Assembly: GCA_964450755.1 (NCBI GenBank)
Contig: CAYVDJ010000026.1
Location: 1-50,558 of the forward strand
Source of the DNA: JAADDG01 sp964450755
Lineage (GTDB): Bacteria; Campylobacterota; Campylobacteria; Campylobacterales; JAADDG01
Length of the DNA: 50,558 bases
Direction of reading: 5' to 3'
Below the pieces are notes generated by a model that saw nothing but the letters and a program-made list of their open reading frames with translations, did no database searches and had not been told where the DNA came from. Positions 34,635-42,118 of the stretch are shown here, in pieces. The position numbers were made by a program, and so were the translations under genes. Numbering within the stretch: position 1 is the first letter of the stretch; every line of letters starts with the position of its first letter.

Positions 34635-35666
34635 TTATCGGATAGATTTTTCAGCCAAAATCAGATCCACAACACCATTATACATATCCTGTACGCACTC
34701 CACTTCACTGATACCGAGTCTTCTTTTGTTACTGATATCATATATACCCTCTTCACTCTCACTGTGTTCTCCGTGAATACCTCTTATTTGCAAATGATGT
34801 TTATCCGTGATCTCTTTGAATTTTTTCATCTCTCTTGAAAGTTTGGGTAATTTGATATGAACACTTGCTCTCATTGCCGTACCCAAATTTGTCGGACAAC
34901 TGGTAATATATCCCAAATGCTCGTCAAATGCAAATGTAAGCTTCTTTTCCAAAGAGAAGATGGCCTTTGTCAATCTTGTAAAAACCTCTTTTATATCACC
35001 ACCCCTCTGCATGGAGATAATGCGAAGTTCATCCTCCTCGTTTACCCATACAAGGAAAGTTTTATTCTCGTTATGATAGATTCCTCTGCCTTGTGGCCAG
35101 TCACGATTAAGTCCGGCAGCTTCCAAAAACCGATCTCCTTCTTTGAAAAGAAAGTGATCTTTGATAAGTTTTTCCTGAATATTTTTACTCATTCCAGCAA
35201 GAGGATAATATTGCCCTTTGAGTTCACCGTCCAATGATTTAAGAGCATCTGAAATCATACACTCCACTATCAGTCTCTCTCTTTTTGATATATTTGTTCC
35301 AAGAGGAAAACAGTGAAGATTCCTGCCTACTCTGATACGGGTGGAGATAATAAACTCTCCGTTTGGATCAGGATTTGGAGCATTTAAATCATCGGGATTT
35401 AGATTGCTGACATGTTTGTCCTCTTTTCCAAATCCGTGATAATCTTCTATTATGGGATCAAAAAGAGGAGCAAAAACCGAATATGACTCTTCATCTCCGG
35501 CATAAACGCCTATACCGCTGTCAATATTCAAAACTCCCGAATTAATAACCTCTTTGAGTGTAAAACCGTAAGATGTCTGTTTGTCTTTTAGTTGCCATAC
35601 AATTTCTGGAGTTAAATATTTGCATAACAAAGATTTGCAATTTTCGGGGAAAGTAGGGTAATTCAT
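34635..35666 (-). CDS. Arginine (phosphagen) kinase
   Basis: A 343-residue ATP:guanido phosphotransferase. It reversibly moves phosphate between ATP and, most likely, arginine, giving a high-energy buffer. The guanidino-specificity region NSGVLNIDSGIGVYAGDEESY (42-62) is short and close to that of arthropod arginine kinase. The nucleotide site includes STRIRVGRN (108-116), the catalytic acid lies in NEEDELRIISMQ (209-220), the reactive cysteine is Cys257 in the CPTNLGT motif, and the flexible loop is RGIHGEHSES. It is complete. Substrate is inferred from the specificity loop; taurocyamine or another guanidine is possible. A TATAAT box and AAAGGA ribosome site precede ATG 35666. Confidence 0.93.
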   Translation of the reverse strand: MNYPTFPENCKSLLCKYLTPEIVWQLKDKQTSYGFTLKEVINSGVLNIDSGIGVYAGDEESYSVFAPLFDPIIEDYHGFGKEDKHVSNLNPDDLNAPNPDPNGEFIISTRIRVGRNLHCFPLGTNISKRERLIVECMISDALKSLDGELKGQYYPLAGMSKNIQEKLIKDHFLFKEGDRFLEAAGLNRDWPQGRGIYHNENKTFLVWVNEEDELRIISMQRGGDIKEVFTRLTKAIFSLEKKLTFAFDEHLGYITSCPTNLGTAMRASVHIKLPKLSREMKKFKEITDKHHLQIRGIHGEHSESEEGIYDISNKRRLGISEVECVQDMYNGVVDLILAEKSIR

Positions 35667-35699
35667 GACTTATCCTTTCTGTAATTGACTGTAAAAAAT

Positions 35700-35705
35700 A
35701 TTATA
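35700..35705 (-). promoter_or_regulatory. -10 element of the arginine kinase gene
   Basis: TATAAT on the minus strand, 33 bases upstream of the ATG, preceded by a T-rich tract and with no clear -35 box. It would allow separate transcription of the kinase, although the histidine kinase gene upstream is on the same strand only 83 bp away with no terminator seen. Confidence 0.5.
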
Positions 35706-35749
35706 GAATAAAAAAATGTAATAGTTGTGAAATACTTTTTATAAAAAAA

Positions 35750-37627
35750 TCAGTCAGAGGAAGGTACTTTTATGATAAAATTGGCTCCTTTGTTTTGATT
35801 TTTGACACTGATAGAACCGTTCATTCTGTTTTCAATGATCAGACGGCTGATATAGAGTCCTATGCCTATGCCTCCTTTGTCTCCTTTTGTAGTAATGTAC
35901 GGTTCAAATATTTTATCTATGATATCCTCTCGCACACCTCCTGCATTATCATGGATTTTGATCAATATATCTTTGTTTTGTTTGAAAACTTCGATATAAA
36001 CAACAGGAAATTTTATCTGATTTTCAATCAGCATATCTTTGGCATTATTGAGCAGATTTAATATAACCTGGGCAAATTCATTTTGATATCCTTTTGTAAA
36101 AAAAGAATTTTTTACAGAGGTGAATTTCAGATTTATACGGTAATAATTTAAAGATGCCCTGACAATACCGACCGTATGTTTTATGACCTTGACAACATCA
36201 AAACTTTCTCTGCAACGACTCGGTTCAAAAAAGAGACGAAAATCATCAATGGTCTGAGACATATATTTGATCATATTATTGCCCTCTTTGACCTTTTGCA
36301 TCAAATACTCTTCATTCAATTCACCAAATGCAAAGGCGGATTCAATATTCATAAAAACTCCTCCAAGCTGTGCCAAAGGCTGTCTCCACTGGTGGGCTAT
36401 AAAACCTATCATCTCTCCCATAGATGCCAACCTTGATTGCTGCATCAATAGATATTCATTTTCCATTCTCCTTTGTATTTCATAATTTACCTTATCTTTA
36501 AGATGTGATTTTATGCTTTCATGTTCGGTAATATCCTTTGCTATCAGTTTAATATAACGGCTGTTGAGATTGATAGAGAGTGCTCCTGAAAATTCAAAAC
36601 TTTTTTCATCTATCGATACTCTTACTCCTTTGATGGTGTGATTTTGAAGGAGTGATTTATATATCTTGTTCCAGGATTTATGACCAAGAAGCTTATGAGG
36701 AGGTTGTTCTAAAAAATTTAATCCGAAAATTTTAACCGCCCGTTTGTTCATCCAGTGTATCACCTGATATCCGGGTATATCAAAAATTTCAAGAATGGCT
36801 TCGGGGAGCATATCCATAATCTCTTTTGCATGTCTTAGTTTTATTTCAAGCATACGCGCCAAATTGCCTTTTATATGGCGGAATATATCTCTGTTTGTCA
36901 ATAAAGAGAGTGCTTTGCCGTTGTTGTCGGTAACCAAAAGTCTTCTTATTGAACATTTTTTCATTATGTCGATAGCTTCTATCACCAAAGATTCACTGCA
37001 AACGGTTATAACAGGTGAAGACATTACATCACAGACACTTTTATACAGATCAAATCCCCCGTAACTGGCAGATAGAATATCCTTTTCCGTTATGATACCC
37101 GCCACTTTACCCCTGTTGTTCAAAATGACAACAGAACCGATATGAATCTCATGCATCAGATGCAGTGCATCGTATAAGGATGCATTATCATAAAGAGTAA
37201 CTATATCTTTGTCTTTTTTAATGATGTCTGCAATTTTCAGATCTACTTTATAAACATCTTCTTCCAAAAAGGCAAACAGATCCTCTTGTAAAACAACACC
37301 TGCATAATGGTTTTTTTCATTTACTACAACAATACGGCGAATATTATTGGAAATCATTATATCAAATGCCGATTCCACCGGACGATTTGACAAAACAGTG
37401 ATAACAGGTGTTGTGGCGATACTTTTGACAGGCAGAGCAAAGTTAAAATTTTTATTAAGCTTTTCTATAATCAGGCTTTCGGTAACAATTCCAACCGGTT
37501 TTTTATCTTCTATCAGTACTGCACTGCCGTTACCGTTATCAAGCATACACGCCATTGCATCGTAAATATTTGCAGAAGAGGGAATATCAAAGGATTCTTT
37601 ACGGGCAATCGAAGACAAATTGGTCAT
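35750..37627 (-). CDS. CBS-domain PAS histidine kinase
   Basis: A 625-residue soluble sensor kinase. Four CBS motifs (two Bateman modules) fill about residues 10-250 (GIVTES, GVVLQEDLF, GIITEKDIL, SLLTNRDIF mark their ends). A PAS-like domain follows (about 265-370), then the phospho-acceptor helix with His412 (IAHQWRQPLAQ), and the ATPase domain with N box LNLLNNAKD (524-531), DNAGG (560-564) and GGIGIGL (585-591). No membrane helix is seen, so it senses something in the cytoplasm. CBS pairs commonly bind adenine nucleotides. Its cognate response regulator lies immediately upstream, and arginine kinase lies downstream. Confidence 0.88.
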   Translation of the reverse strand: MTNLSSIARKESFDIPSSANIYDAMACMLDNGNGSAVLIEDKKPVGIVTESLIIEKLNKNFNFALPVKSIATTPVITVLSNRPVESAFDIMISNNIRRIVVVNEKNHYAGVVLQEDLFAFLEEDVYKVDLKIADIIKKDKDIVTLYDNASLYDALHLMHEIHIGSVVILNNRGKVAGIITEKDILSASYGGFDLYKSVCDVMSSPVITVCSESLVIEAIDIMKKCSIRRLLVTDNNGKALSLLTNRDIFRHIKGNLARMLEIKLRHAKEIMDMLPEAILEIFDIPGYQVIHWMNKRAVKIFGLNFLEQPPHKLLGHKSWNKIYKSLLQNHTIKGVRVSIDEKSFEFSGALSINLNSRYIKLIAKDITEHESIKSHLKDKVNYEIQRRMENEYLLMQQSRLASMGEMIGFIAHQWRQPLAQLGGVFMNIESAFAFGELNEEYLMQKVKEGNNMIKYMSQTIDDFRLFFEPSRCRESFDVVKVIKHTVGIVRASLNYYRINLKFTSVKNSFFTKGYQNEFAQVILNLLNNAKDMLIENQIKFPVVYIEVFKQNKDILIKIHDNAGGVREDIIDKIFEPYITTKGDKGGIGIGLYISRLIIENRMNGSISVKNQNKGANFIIKVPSSD

Positions 37628-38365
37628 CTATTCTCTCTTAAGGTTGAATTTATAACCGATGGCTGTAACATTGGTGATAAGATCGCTATAGAGTTTTTTA
37701 CGGATATTTTTGATCTGTGCGCGAACAGCATCTTTACTCATAGGAGTATTTTCCCAAACATCATACTGTAATATCTCATAAGTGATTATTTCGTCAGGAT
37801 GTTTTATAAAAAACTCCAAAAGACGCATCTCTTTTCTTCTTAGTTCTACGGGAGAGTCCTTATATAAAAGTAGATGTTTTTCACTGTTATATATAAAACC
37901 GTTACCTAGTGATATTATATTTTTATCTTTGATTCTTCTGGATTCATCAATTGCTTTGTTTAGCGCCTCTATCAATTCGGAACTTATAATAGGTTTGATC
38001 AGGTATCGTGTCAATCCAAGTTCGACAGCCGCAAGTAAAAAGCTTTTGTCCGTATAGGCTGTGGAGATGACAATTCTTGTATCATGATCATTTTGACGAA
38101 TATCAGAAGCAAATTCTATCCCGTTTTTTTTGGGCAGATTAATATCAAGTAAAATAATATCAGGTTGGACTTTTTTATAAAGTTCCAACCCCTCTTCCGC
38201 ACTTTTTGCCTGATAAAGAGACTTGATATATCTGCCTAAAAACTCCAAAATGTGTCTTCGTACTTTTATGTCATCTTCAATATAGAGCAATTTTATATTC
38301 TTTGCTTTTAAAGCAAACTGTTTATGATCTAATGCAACTTCTCTCATAAATGCTAATTGGGGCAT
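37628..38365 (-). CDS. OmpR-family response regulator
   Basis: A 245-residue transcription factor. The receiver domain (about 22-140) has acidic residues Glu30-Asp31-Asp32, phospho-acceptor Asp74 (ILLDINLPKKNG), Ser101-Thr102 and Lys124 (YLIKPI). A winged-helix trans_reg_C domain fills the last 100 residues (ELRRKEMRLLEFFIKHP, SKDAVRAQIKNIRKKL). The start at 38365 overlaps the upstream stop as TAATG behind GGGG; Met7 is an alternative. It is the likely partner of the CBS-domain histidine kinase, whose ATG follows the stop directly. Confidence 0.92.
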   Translation of the reverse strand: MPQLAFMREVALDHKQFALKAKNIKLLYIEDDIKVRRHILEFLGRYIKSLYQAKSAEEGLELYKKVQPDIILLDINLPKKNGIEFASDIRQNDHDTRIVISTAYTDKSFLLAAVELGLTRYLIKPIISSELIEALNKAIDESRRIKDKNIISLGNGFIYNSEKHLLLYKDSPVELRRKEMRLLEFFIKHPDEIITYEILQYDVWENTPMSKDAVRAQIKNIRKKLYSDLITNVTAIGYKFNLKRE

Positions 38366-38643
38366 TACCCCATTTCACAATGATCAACACCCAGTGAATG
38401 GATAAGATCTTCAAAAAAATCTCCGCTTTTTCTGTCATAGTCATCATGAAATTCCAAACTGTACTCCCCTTTTTTCCCATCTTTTGGAGTAACAGTCGTA
38501 AAAGGAACAATATGATATTTTTCTATCATATTATTTAATTTTTTACATATTTTTTTTCTCTGTTTGGTATCGTGATATTCCAAAACAAGCCTTGAATATC
38601 TCTCTTCCTCTTCATGATAAGCTTTTATGCAAGGTGCATTCAT
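38365..38643 (-). CDS. Small unknown protein ahead of the two-component pair
   Basis: A 92-residue charged protein with three cysteines (5, 33, 89) and many His/Glu/Asp residues (YHEEEERYSRL, EFHDDYDRK, LGVDHCEMG). No membrane segment or known fold was recognised. It is translationally coupled to the response regulator by a one-base overlap (TAATG) and has a GGAGG ribosome site, so it is a real member of the operon. A metal-binding or accessory sensory role is conceivable from composition and context but not shown. Confidence 0.6.
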   Translation of the reverse strand: MNAPCIKAYHEEEERYSRLVLEYHDTKQRKKICKKLNNMIEKYHIVPFTTVTPKDGKKGEYSLEFHDDYDRKSGDFFEDLIHSLGVDHCEMG

Positions 38644-38666
38644 AACTCCCTCCTATATATTAAATT

Positions 38667-40010
38667 TCACATCCATTCAAGCAGTTTTGAAACTTCTTCC
38701 ACTCCATAACACTTTATACCTTCAACAGGTAAAAGAGGTATTTTTGGAACTACGGCTTTATAAAAATTTTGGGCTTTTGCCTCTTTGAGTCTTTGTTCAA
38801 GGCTGAAAACCTCTCTTATATCGCCTATCAAACTTACTTCTCCTATAAAAACGGTATCCATGCTTAAAGGTCTGTTTCTAAAACTGCTGATAATGGCTGC
38901 TATTATAGATAGATCGGCGGCAGGTTCGGTTATCTTTATACCTCCTGCAATATTGACAAAAACATCATATTGATTGAAAGGCAGATCAAGCTTTTTTTCC
39001 AAAAGAGCCAAAAGCATCGTAAGACGGTTCAGTTCATATCCGGTAGCGCTTCTTTTGGGATTTGGATAGCCGCTTTCACTCACTAGTGCCTGAACTTCCA
39101 AAACAATGGGACGACTTCCCTCCATCGTAACTGTTACAGCCGATCCGCTGCCTCTGTTTTTTCTGCTGAAAAATTTTTTTGAAACATCTTTGGCGCTTAC
39201 CAAACCGCTTTGTGTCATCTCAAATATTCCTATTTCGCTTGTTGATCCAAAACGGTTTTTAAAACCTCTGAGCATTCTCATCTCACGGCTGGAATCTCCC
39301 TCAAAATACAAAACGGTATCCACCATGTGTTCTAGTATTCTAGGTCCGGCAATTGATCCCTCTTTTGTTATATGTCCTATGATAAAGATAGCGGTTTTGC
39401 TCTCTTTGCCCCATCTCATCAACTCAAAAGTTATCTCTCTTACCTGTGAAACACTCCCCGGTGCGGAAGTTAAAACATCTGAATAGATAGTTTGGATAGA
39501 ATCCACAATCAAAACATCATAACTGTTTTGTTTCAATTCTTCTAAAATGGTTTGAAGTTTTATCTCTGTCATAAGAAAAAGATTTTTTTCGTTTGAGTGG
39601 AGTCTGTTTGCGCGGATTTTTATCTGTCCCATAGACTCTTCACCGCTGACATAAAGGACTTTTTTACCGCTTTTTGCAAGATTTCCGGCGATTTTCAAAA
39701 GAAGAGTTGATTTGCCGACTCCCGGACTTCCTCCTATGAGAACCAAAGAACCCAAAACCACTCCTCCGCCAAGTACCAAATCAAGCTCACTGTCACAGGT
39801 GGAAAATCTCTCTACCTGATCATCTTGTACTTCGGTGATGGATTTGACTTCTCTTTTGGTGTTTGAAGATGTCTCTTTCAGAGCCTTTTTTTGAGTTTCG
39901 TTTAATTCTAAAAACTCCTCCCATGCACCGCAGTTCGGACAGCGACCCATCCATTTTGAACTTTGGTATCCACACGCCTGACACTCAAAAAGAGTCTTCT
40001 TTTTTGCCAT
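38667..40010 (-). CDS. radA: DNA repair protein RadA
   Basis: A 447-residue RecA-related ATPase that helps process recombination intermediates by branch migration. An N-terminal C4 zinc finger (Cys10, 13, 24, 27), Walker A GGSPGVGKST (about 93-102), the RadA-specific KNRFG motif and a C-terminal Lon-like domain (VFVNIAGGIKITEPAADL) are all seen. Length is normal. It begins three bases after the ftsY stop on the minus strand. The order tlpA-like-ftsY-radA matches C. jejuni as I recall it. Confidence 0.97.
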   Translation of the reverse strand: MAKKKTLFECQACGYQSSKWMGRCPNCGAWEEFLELNETQKKALKETSSNTKREVKSITEVQDDQVERFSTCDSELDLVLGGGVVLGSLVLIGGSPGVGKSTLLLKIAGNLAKSGKKVLYVSGEESMGQIKIRANRLHSNEKNLFLMTEIKLQTILEELKQNSYDVLIVDSIQTIYSDVLTSAPGSVSQVREITFELMRWGKESKTAIFIIGHITKEGSIAGPRILEHMVDTVLYFEGDSSREMRMLRGFKNRFGSTSEIGIFEMTQSGLVSAKDVSKKFFSRKNRGSGSAVTVTMEGSRPIVLEVQALVSESGYPNPKRSATGYELNRLTMLLALLEKKLDLPFNQYDVFVNIAGGIKITEPAADLSIIAAIISSFRNRPLSMDTVFIGEVSLIGDIREVFSLEQRLKEAKAQNFYKAVVPKIPLLPVEGIKCYGVEEVSKLLEWM

Positions 40011-40013
40011 TTG

Positions 40014-40901
40014 CTAATCTGTCTCTTGCACTTCAAAGATAGAATCAAGAATCGAATCGACAAACTCCTCTTTGTCAAAAGCGACAAGATCATTTTCTCC
40101 CTCACCGACTCCGACATAAAGGATAGGTTTTTTAAGCTCTTTTGCTATGCTAAACAGCGCCCCGCCTTTTGCCGTACCGTCAAGTTTGGTGATAATAAGA
40201 GCATCAATGCCTACTATTTCGTTAAAAGCCAGAGCCTGATTGATAGCACTGTTTCCCTGAGTACCGTCAAGTATCAAAATCTTTCTGTGAGGAGCGCCCT
40301 CTTTTGCCTTTGCGCATATTCTTACTATCTTTTTGAGTTCATTTGAGAGATTTGTCTGATTGTAAAGTCTTCCCGCCGTGTCAATGAGAACTCTGTCTAT
40401 CCCTTTTGCCTTTGCCGAGACAATAGCATCATAAGCAACGGCAGAGGAGTCATGCCCCTGTTTTGTATAGACAATTGGAACATCTATTTTCTCAGCCCAT
40501 CTTTTTAACTGCTCTATCGCAGCCGCTCTAAAAGTATCCGAGGCGGCAAGGAGTACTTTTAAGCCCTCTTTTTTATAGATATTGGCAAGTTTTGCGATTG
40601 TAGTGGTTTTTCCAGCTCCGTTTACTCCTATGATGAGTTCCGTAAACGGTTTTTCTTCGTCTTCGGAGATCTTTGGCACATCTCTAAAATATGCCAGTAA
40701 AACCGTTCTTAGAACATCTCTTTTTACTTTTTCGGCAGGAGGGAGATAATAGATCATCTCCTCTACCACCTCGTATGTAACATCAGCCTCCAAAAGTATC
40801 TCTTCCAACTCATCTTTTGTGATAAAAGTTCTTTTTGTAGGTGCAACTTCTTTGATGGCTCCTAATGTTTTTGCCAATCCCTTTTTTATAAAGCCTATCA
40901 T
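40014..40901 (-). CDS. ftsY: Signal recognition particle receptor FtsY
   Basis: A 295-residue SRP GTPase that docks ribosome-nascent chain complexes at the membrane. A short helical N domain (about 1-80) precedes the G domain: G1 GVNGAGKTTT (92-101), the DTFRAAA box, DTAGR, and TKLDGTAKGG. The long acidic A domain of E. coli FtsY is missing, as in many other bacteria. Its ATG overlaps the stop of the TlpA-like gene (ATGA), and radA follows. Confidence 0.97.
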   Translation of the reverse strand: MIGFIKKGLAKTLGAIKEVAPTKRTFITKDELEEILLEADVTYEVVEEMIYYLPPAEKVKRDVLRTVLLAYFRDVPKISEDEEKPFTELIIGVNGAGKTTTIAKLANIYKKEGLKVLLAASDTFRAAAIEQLKRWAEKIDVPIVYTKQGHDSSAVAYDAIVSAKAKGIDRVLIDTAGRLYNQTNLSNELKKIVRICAKAKEGAPHRKILILDGTQGNSAINQALAFNEIVGIDALIITKLDGTAKGGALFSIAKELKKPILYVGVGEGENDLVAFDKEEFVDSILDSIFEVQETD

Positions 40902-41482
40902 CTGTTATCTATCACCTTTTTGAGATCAGATTCAATCATCTCCTGAGGAACAGCCCCCATATAATGGGTGATATAGTTTCCTTCACTGTCATACATGATC
41001 AAAAGAGGTATGCTTTTGACACCTCCTATCAAAGATGCAAGTTTGAAATTTTCGGAAGAGACAGAAACCGGATAGTTTATATTATGATATTTTATGAAGC
41101 TTTGAACCTCTTCTATCGGTTTGTTTTCCTCAAGTAAAACACCCAAAATCTTTATTTTGTCCTTATATTTGTTTTGAAGTTCTATCAAATGAGGGATCTC
41201 CGCTTTGCAGGGAGGACACCATGTAGCAAAGAAATCTACAAAAACTATTTTATCCTCTCCTCCCTCTATTTTAAAACCGTTATTGACCTGTTTTAAAACG
41301 ATCTCTTTGCCTGTCGTATCTTTTAAACGAACCTTGACCTCTTCTTCATTTATATTTTGTTTGCCAACTTCCTTCTCTTTCTTTGACTGAAAACTCATCT
41401 CTTTATCTTTTTTGGATTCGCATCCGATCAACAAAAGAGACAAAGAGGCAACTAACGATATTGTAAACACTTTTAATTTCAT
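40898..41482 (-). CDS. TlpA-like thioredoxin-fold lipoprotein
   Basis: A 194-residue periplasmic thiol oxidoreductase. The lipoprotein signal ends at LLIGC (Cys21), followed by a lysine/glutamate-rich linker. The thioredoxin fold begins near residue 50, with active site WCPPC (Cys89/Cys92) in FFATWCPPCKAE and cis-Pro in GGVKSIPLLIMY. Such proteins reduce or exchange disulfides, for example in cytochrome c maturation. Its partner cannot be named, although the window encodes several haem-c proteins. It is divergent to fthC and overlaps ftsY by four bases. Confidence 0.9.
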   Translation of the reverse strand: MKLKVFTISLVASLSLLLIGCESKKDKEMSFQSKKEKEVGKQNINEEEVKVRLKDTTGKEIVLKQVNNGFKIEGGEDKIVFVDFFATWCPPCKAEIPHLIELQNKYKDKIKILGVLLEENKPIEEVQSFIKYHNINYPVSVSSENFKLASLIGGVKSIPLLIMYDSEGNYITHYMGAVPQEMIESDLKKVIDNR

Positions 41483-41493
41483 AGCTAACCTTA

Positions 41494-41502
41494 TGATAAA
41501 AT
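41494..41502 (+). promoter_or_regulatory. Extended -10 promoter of fthC-rny
   Basis: TGATAAAAT (TG-n-TAAAAT) lies between the divergent tlpA-like and fthC genes. The same nine bases precede the zeta-toxin operon at 46127. The start of transcription should be near 41509, which favours a translation start downstream of that point. Confidence 0.5.
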
Positions 41503-41524
41503 TCTATATGAAAAATAATACTAA

Positions 41525-41540
41525 AAAAAGGCTTAATTTG
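41525..41540 (+). promoter_or_regulatory. Ribosome site that favours a TTG start for fthC
   Basis: AAAAAAAGG ending at 41531 is six bases from TTG 41538-41540. The in-frame ATGs at 41412, 41496 and 41508 lack such a site, and the first two lie upstream of the predicted transcription start. Confidence 0.5.
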
Positions 41541-42113
41541 AATCAAGAAAATAAAAAAATAAATATTAATAAAAAAATTTTCAGACAAATATGTATCAAA
41601 AAGCTTCAAAAAGCTTCGTCTTTTTCAAAAATACAAAAGGATAAACAGGTAATCAAAAAACTGGAAACTCTTGTAAAAAAAGAGCGACCAAAAAATATTT
41701 TGGCATTTGTTCCATTAAAAAATGAACCCGATATATTACCTTTTATAAACAAAAAAAGAAAAAAATGTAATATTTTTGTACCGTTTATGGAAGGTGTCAG
41801 CTTTAAAATAGTAAAATTCAGATTGCCGTTAAGGCAAAAAAAATTTTCTATAAAAGAACCACCGAACTCTTTTATCAAAAATACCAAAATAGATCTTGCA
41901 ATAGTACCTGTATTAGGGGTTGACGGGGACTACAAGCGTATAGGGTTCGGAAAAGGAATGTATGACAGATTTTTTGCAAAACTTTCATACACTCCTGTAA
42001 TAATTTTTGTTCAGATAGAAGAGTGCTTGATAAAAAAATCAATATGTGATTTGCATGATATCCAAGCAGACTATTATATAACCCCTAAAAAAATATTAAA
42101 AATCAAAAGGTAG
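41538..42113 (+). CDS. 5-formyltetrahydrofolate cyclo-ligase family protein
   Basis: About 191 residues from TTG 41538. The family uses ATP to convert 5-formyl-THF to 5,10-methenyl-THF in one-carbon metabolism. The signature near the C-terminus is intact: VPVLGVDGDYKRIGFGKGMYDRFF, with the GxGKGxYDR nucleotide-binding motif. The basic N-terminal helix (RQICIKKLQKASSF) and a central PFMEG substrate loop also fit. The upstream open frame to 41412 runs through the tlpA-like signal sequence on the other strand and is unlikely to be translated. rny follows five bases downstream. Confidence 0.8.
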   Translation: MNQENKKININKKIFRQICIKKLQKASSFSKIQKDKQVIKKLETLVKKERPKNILAFVPLKNEPDILPFINKKRKKCNIFVPFMEGVSFKIVKFRLPLRQKKFSIKEPPNSFIKNTKIDLAIVPVLGVDGDYKRIGFGKGMYDRFFAKLSYTPVIIFVQIEECLIKKSICDLHDIQADYYITPKKILKIKR

Positions 42114-42118
42114 TAAGT

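Noticed and set aside
34635..35666. McsB-type protein arginine kinase
   Set aside because: It has the N-terminal specificity domain of true phosphagen kinases, which McsB lacks, and no mcsA, ctsR or clpC neighbours.
41412..41537. N-terminal extension of the fthC frame
   Set aside because: It lies over the start of the divergent tlpA-like gene and mostly upstream of the predicted promoter, and it has no family similarity.
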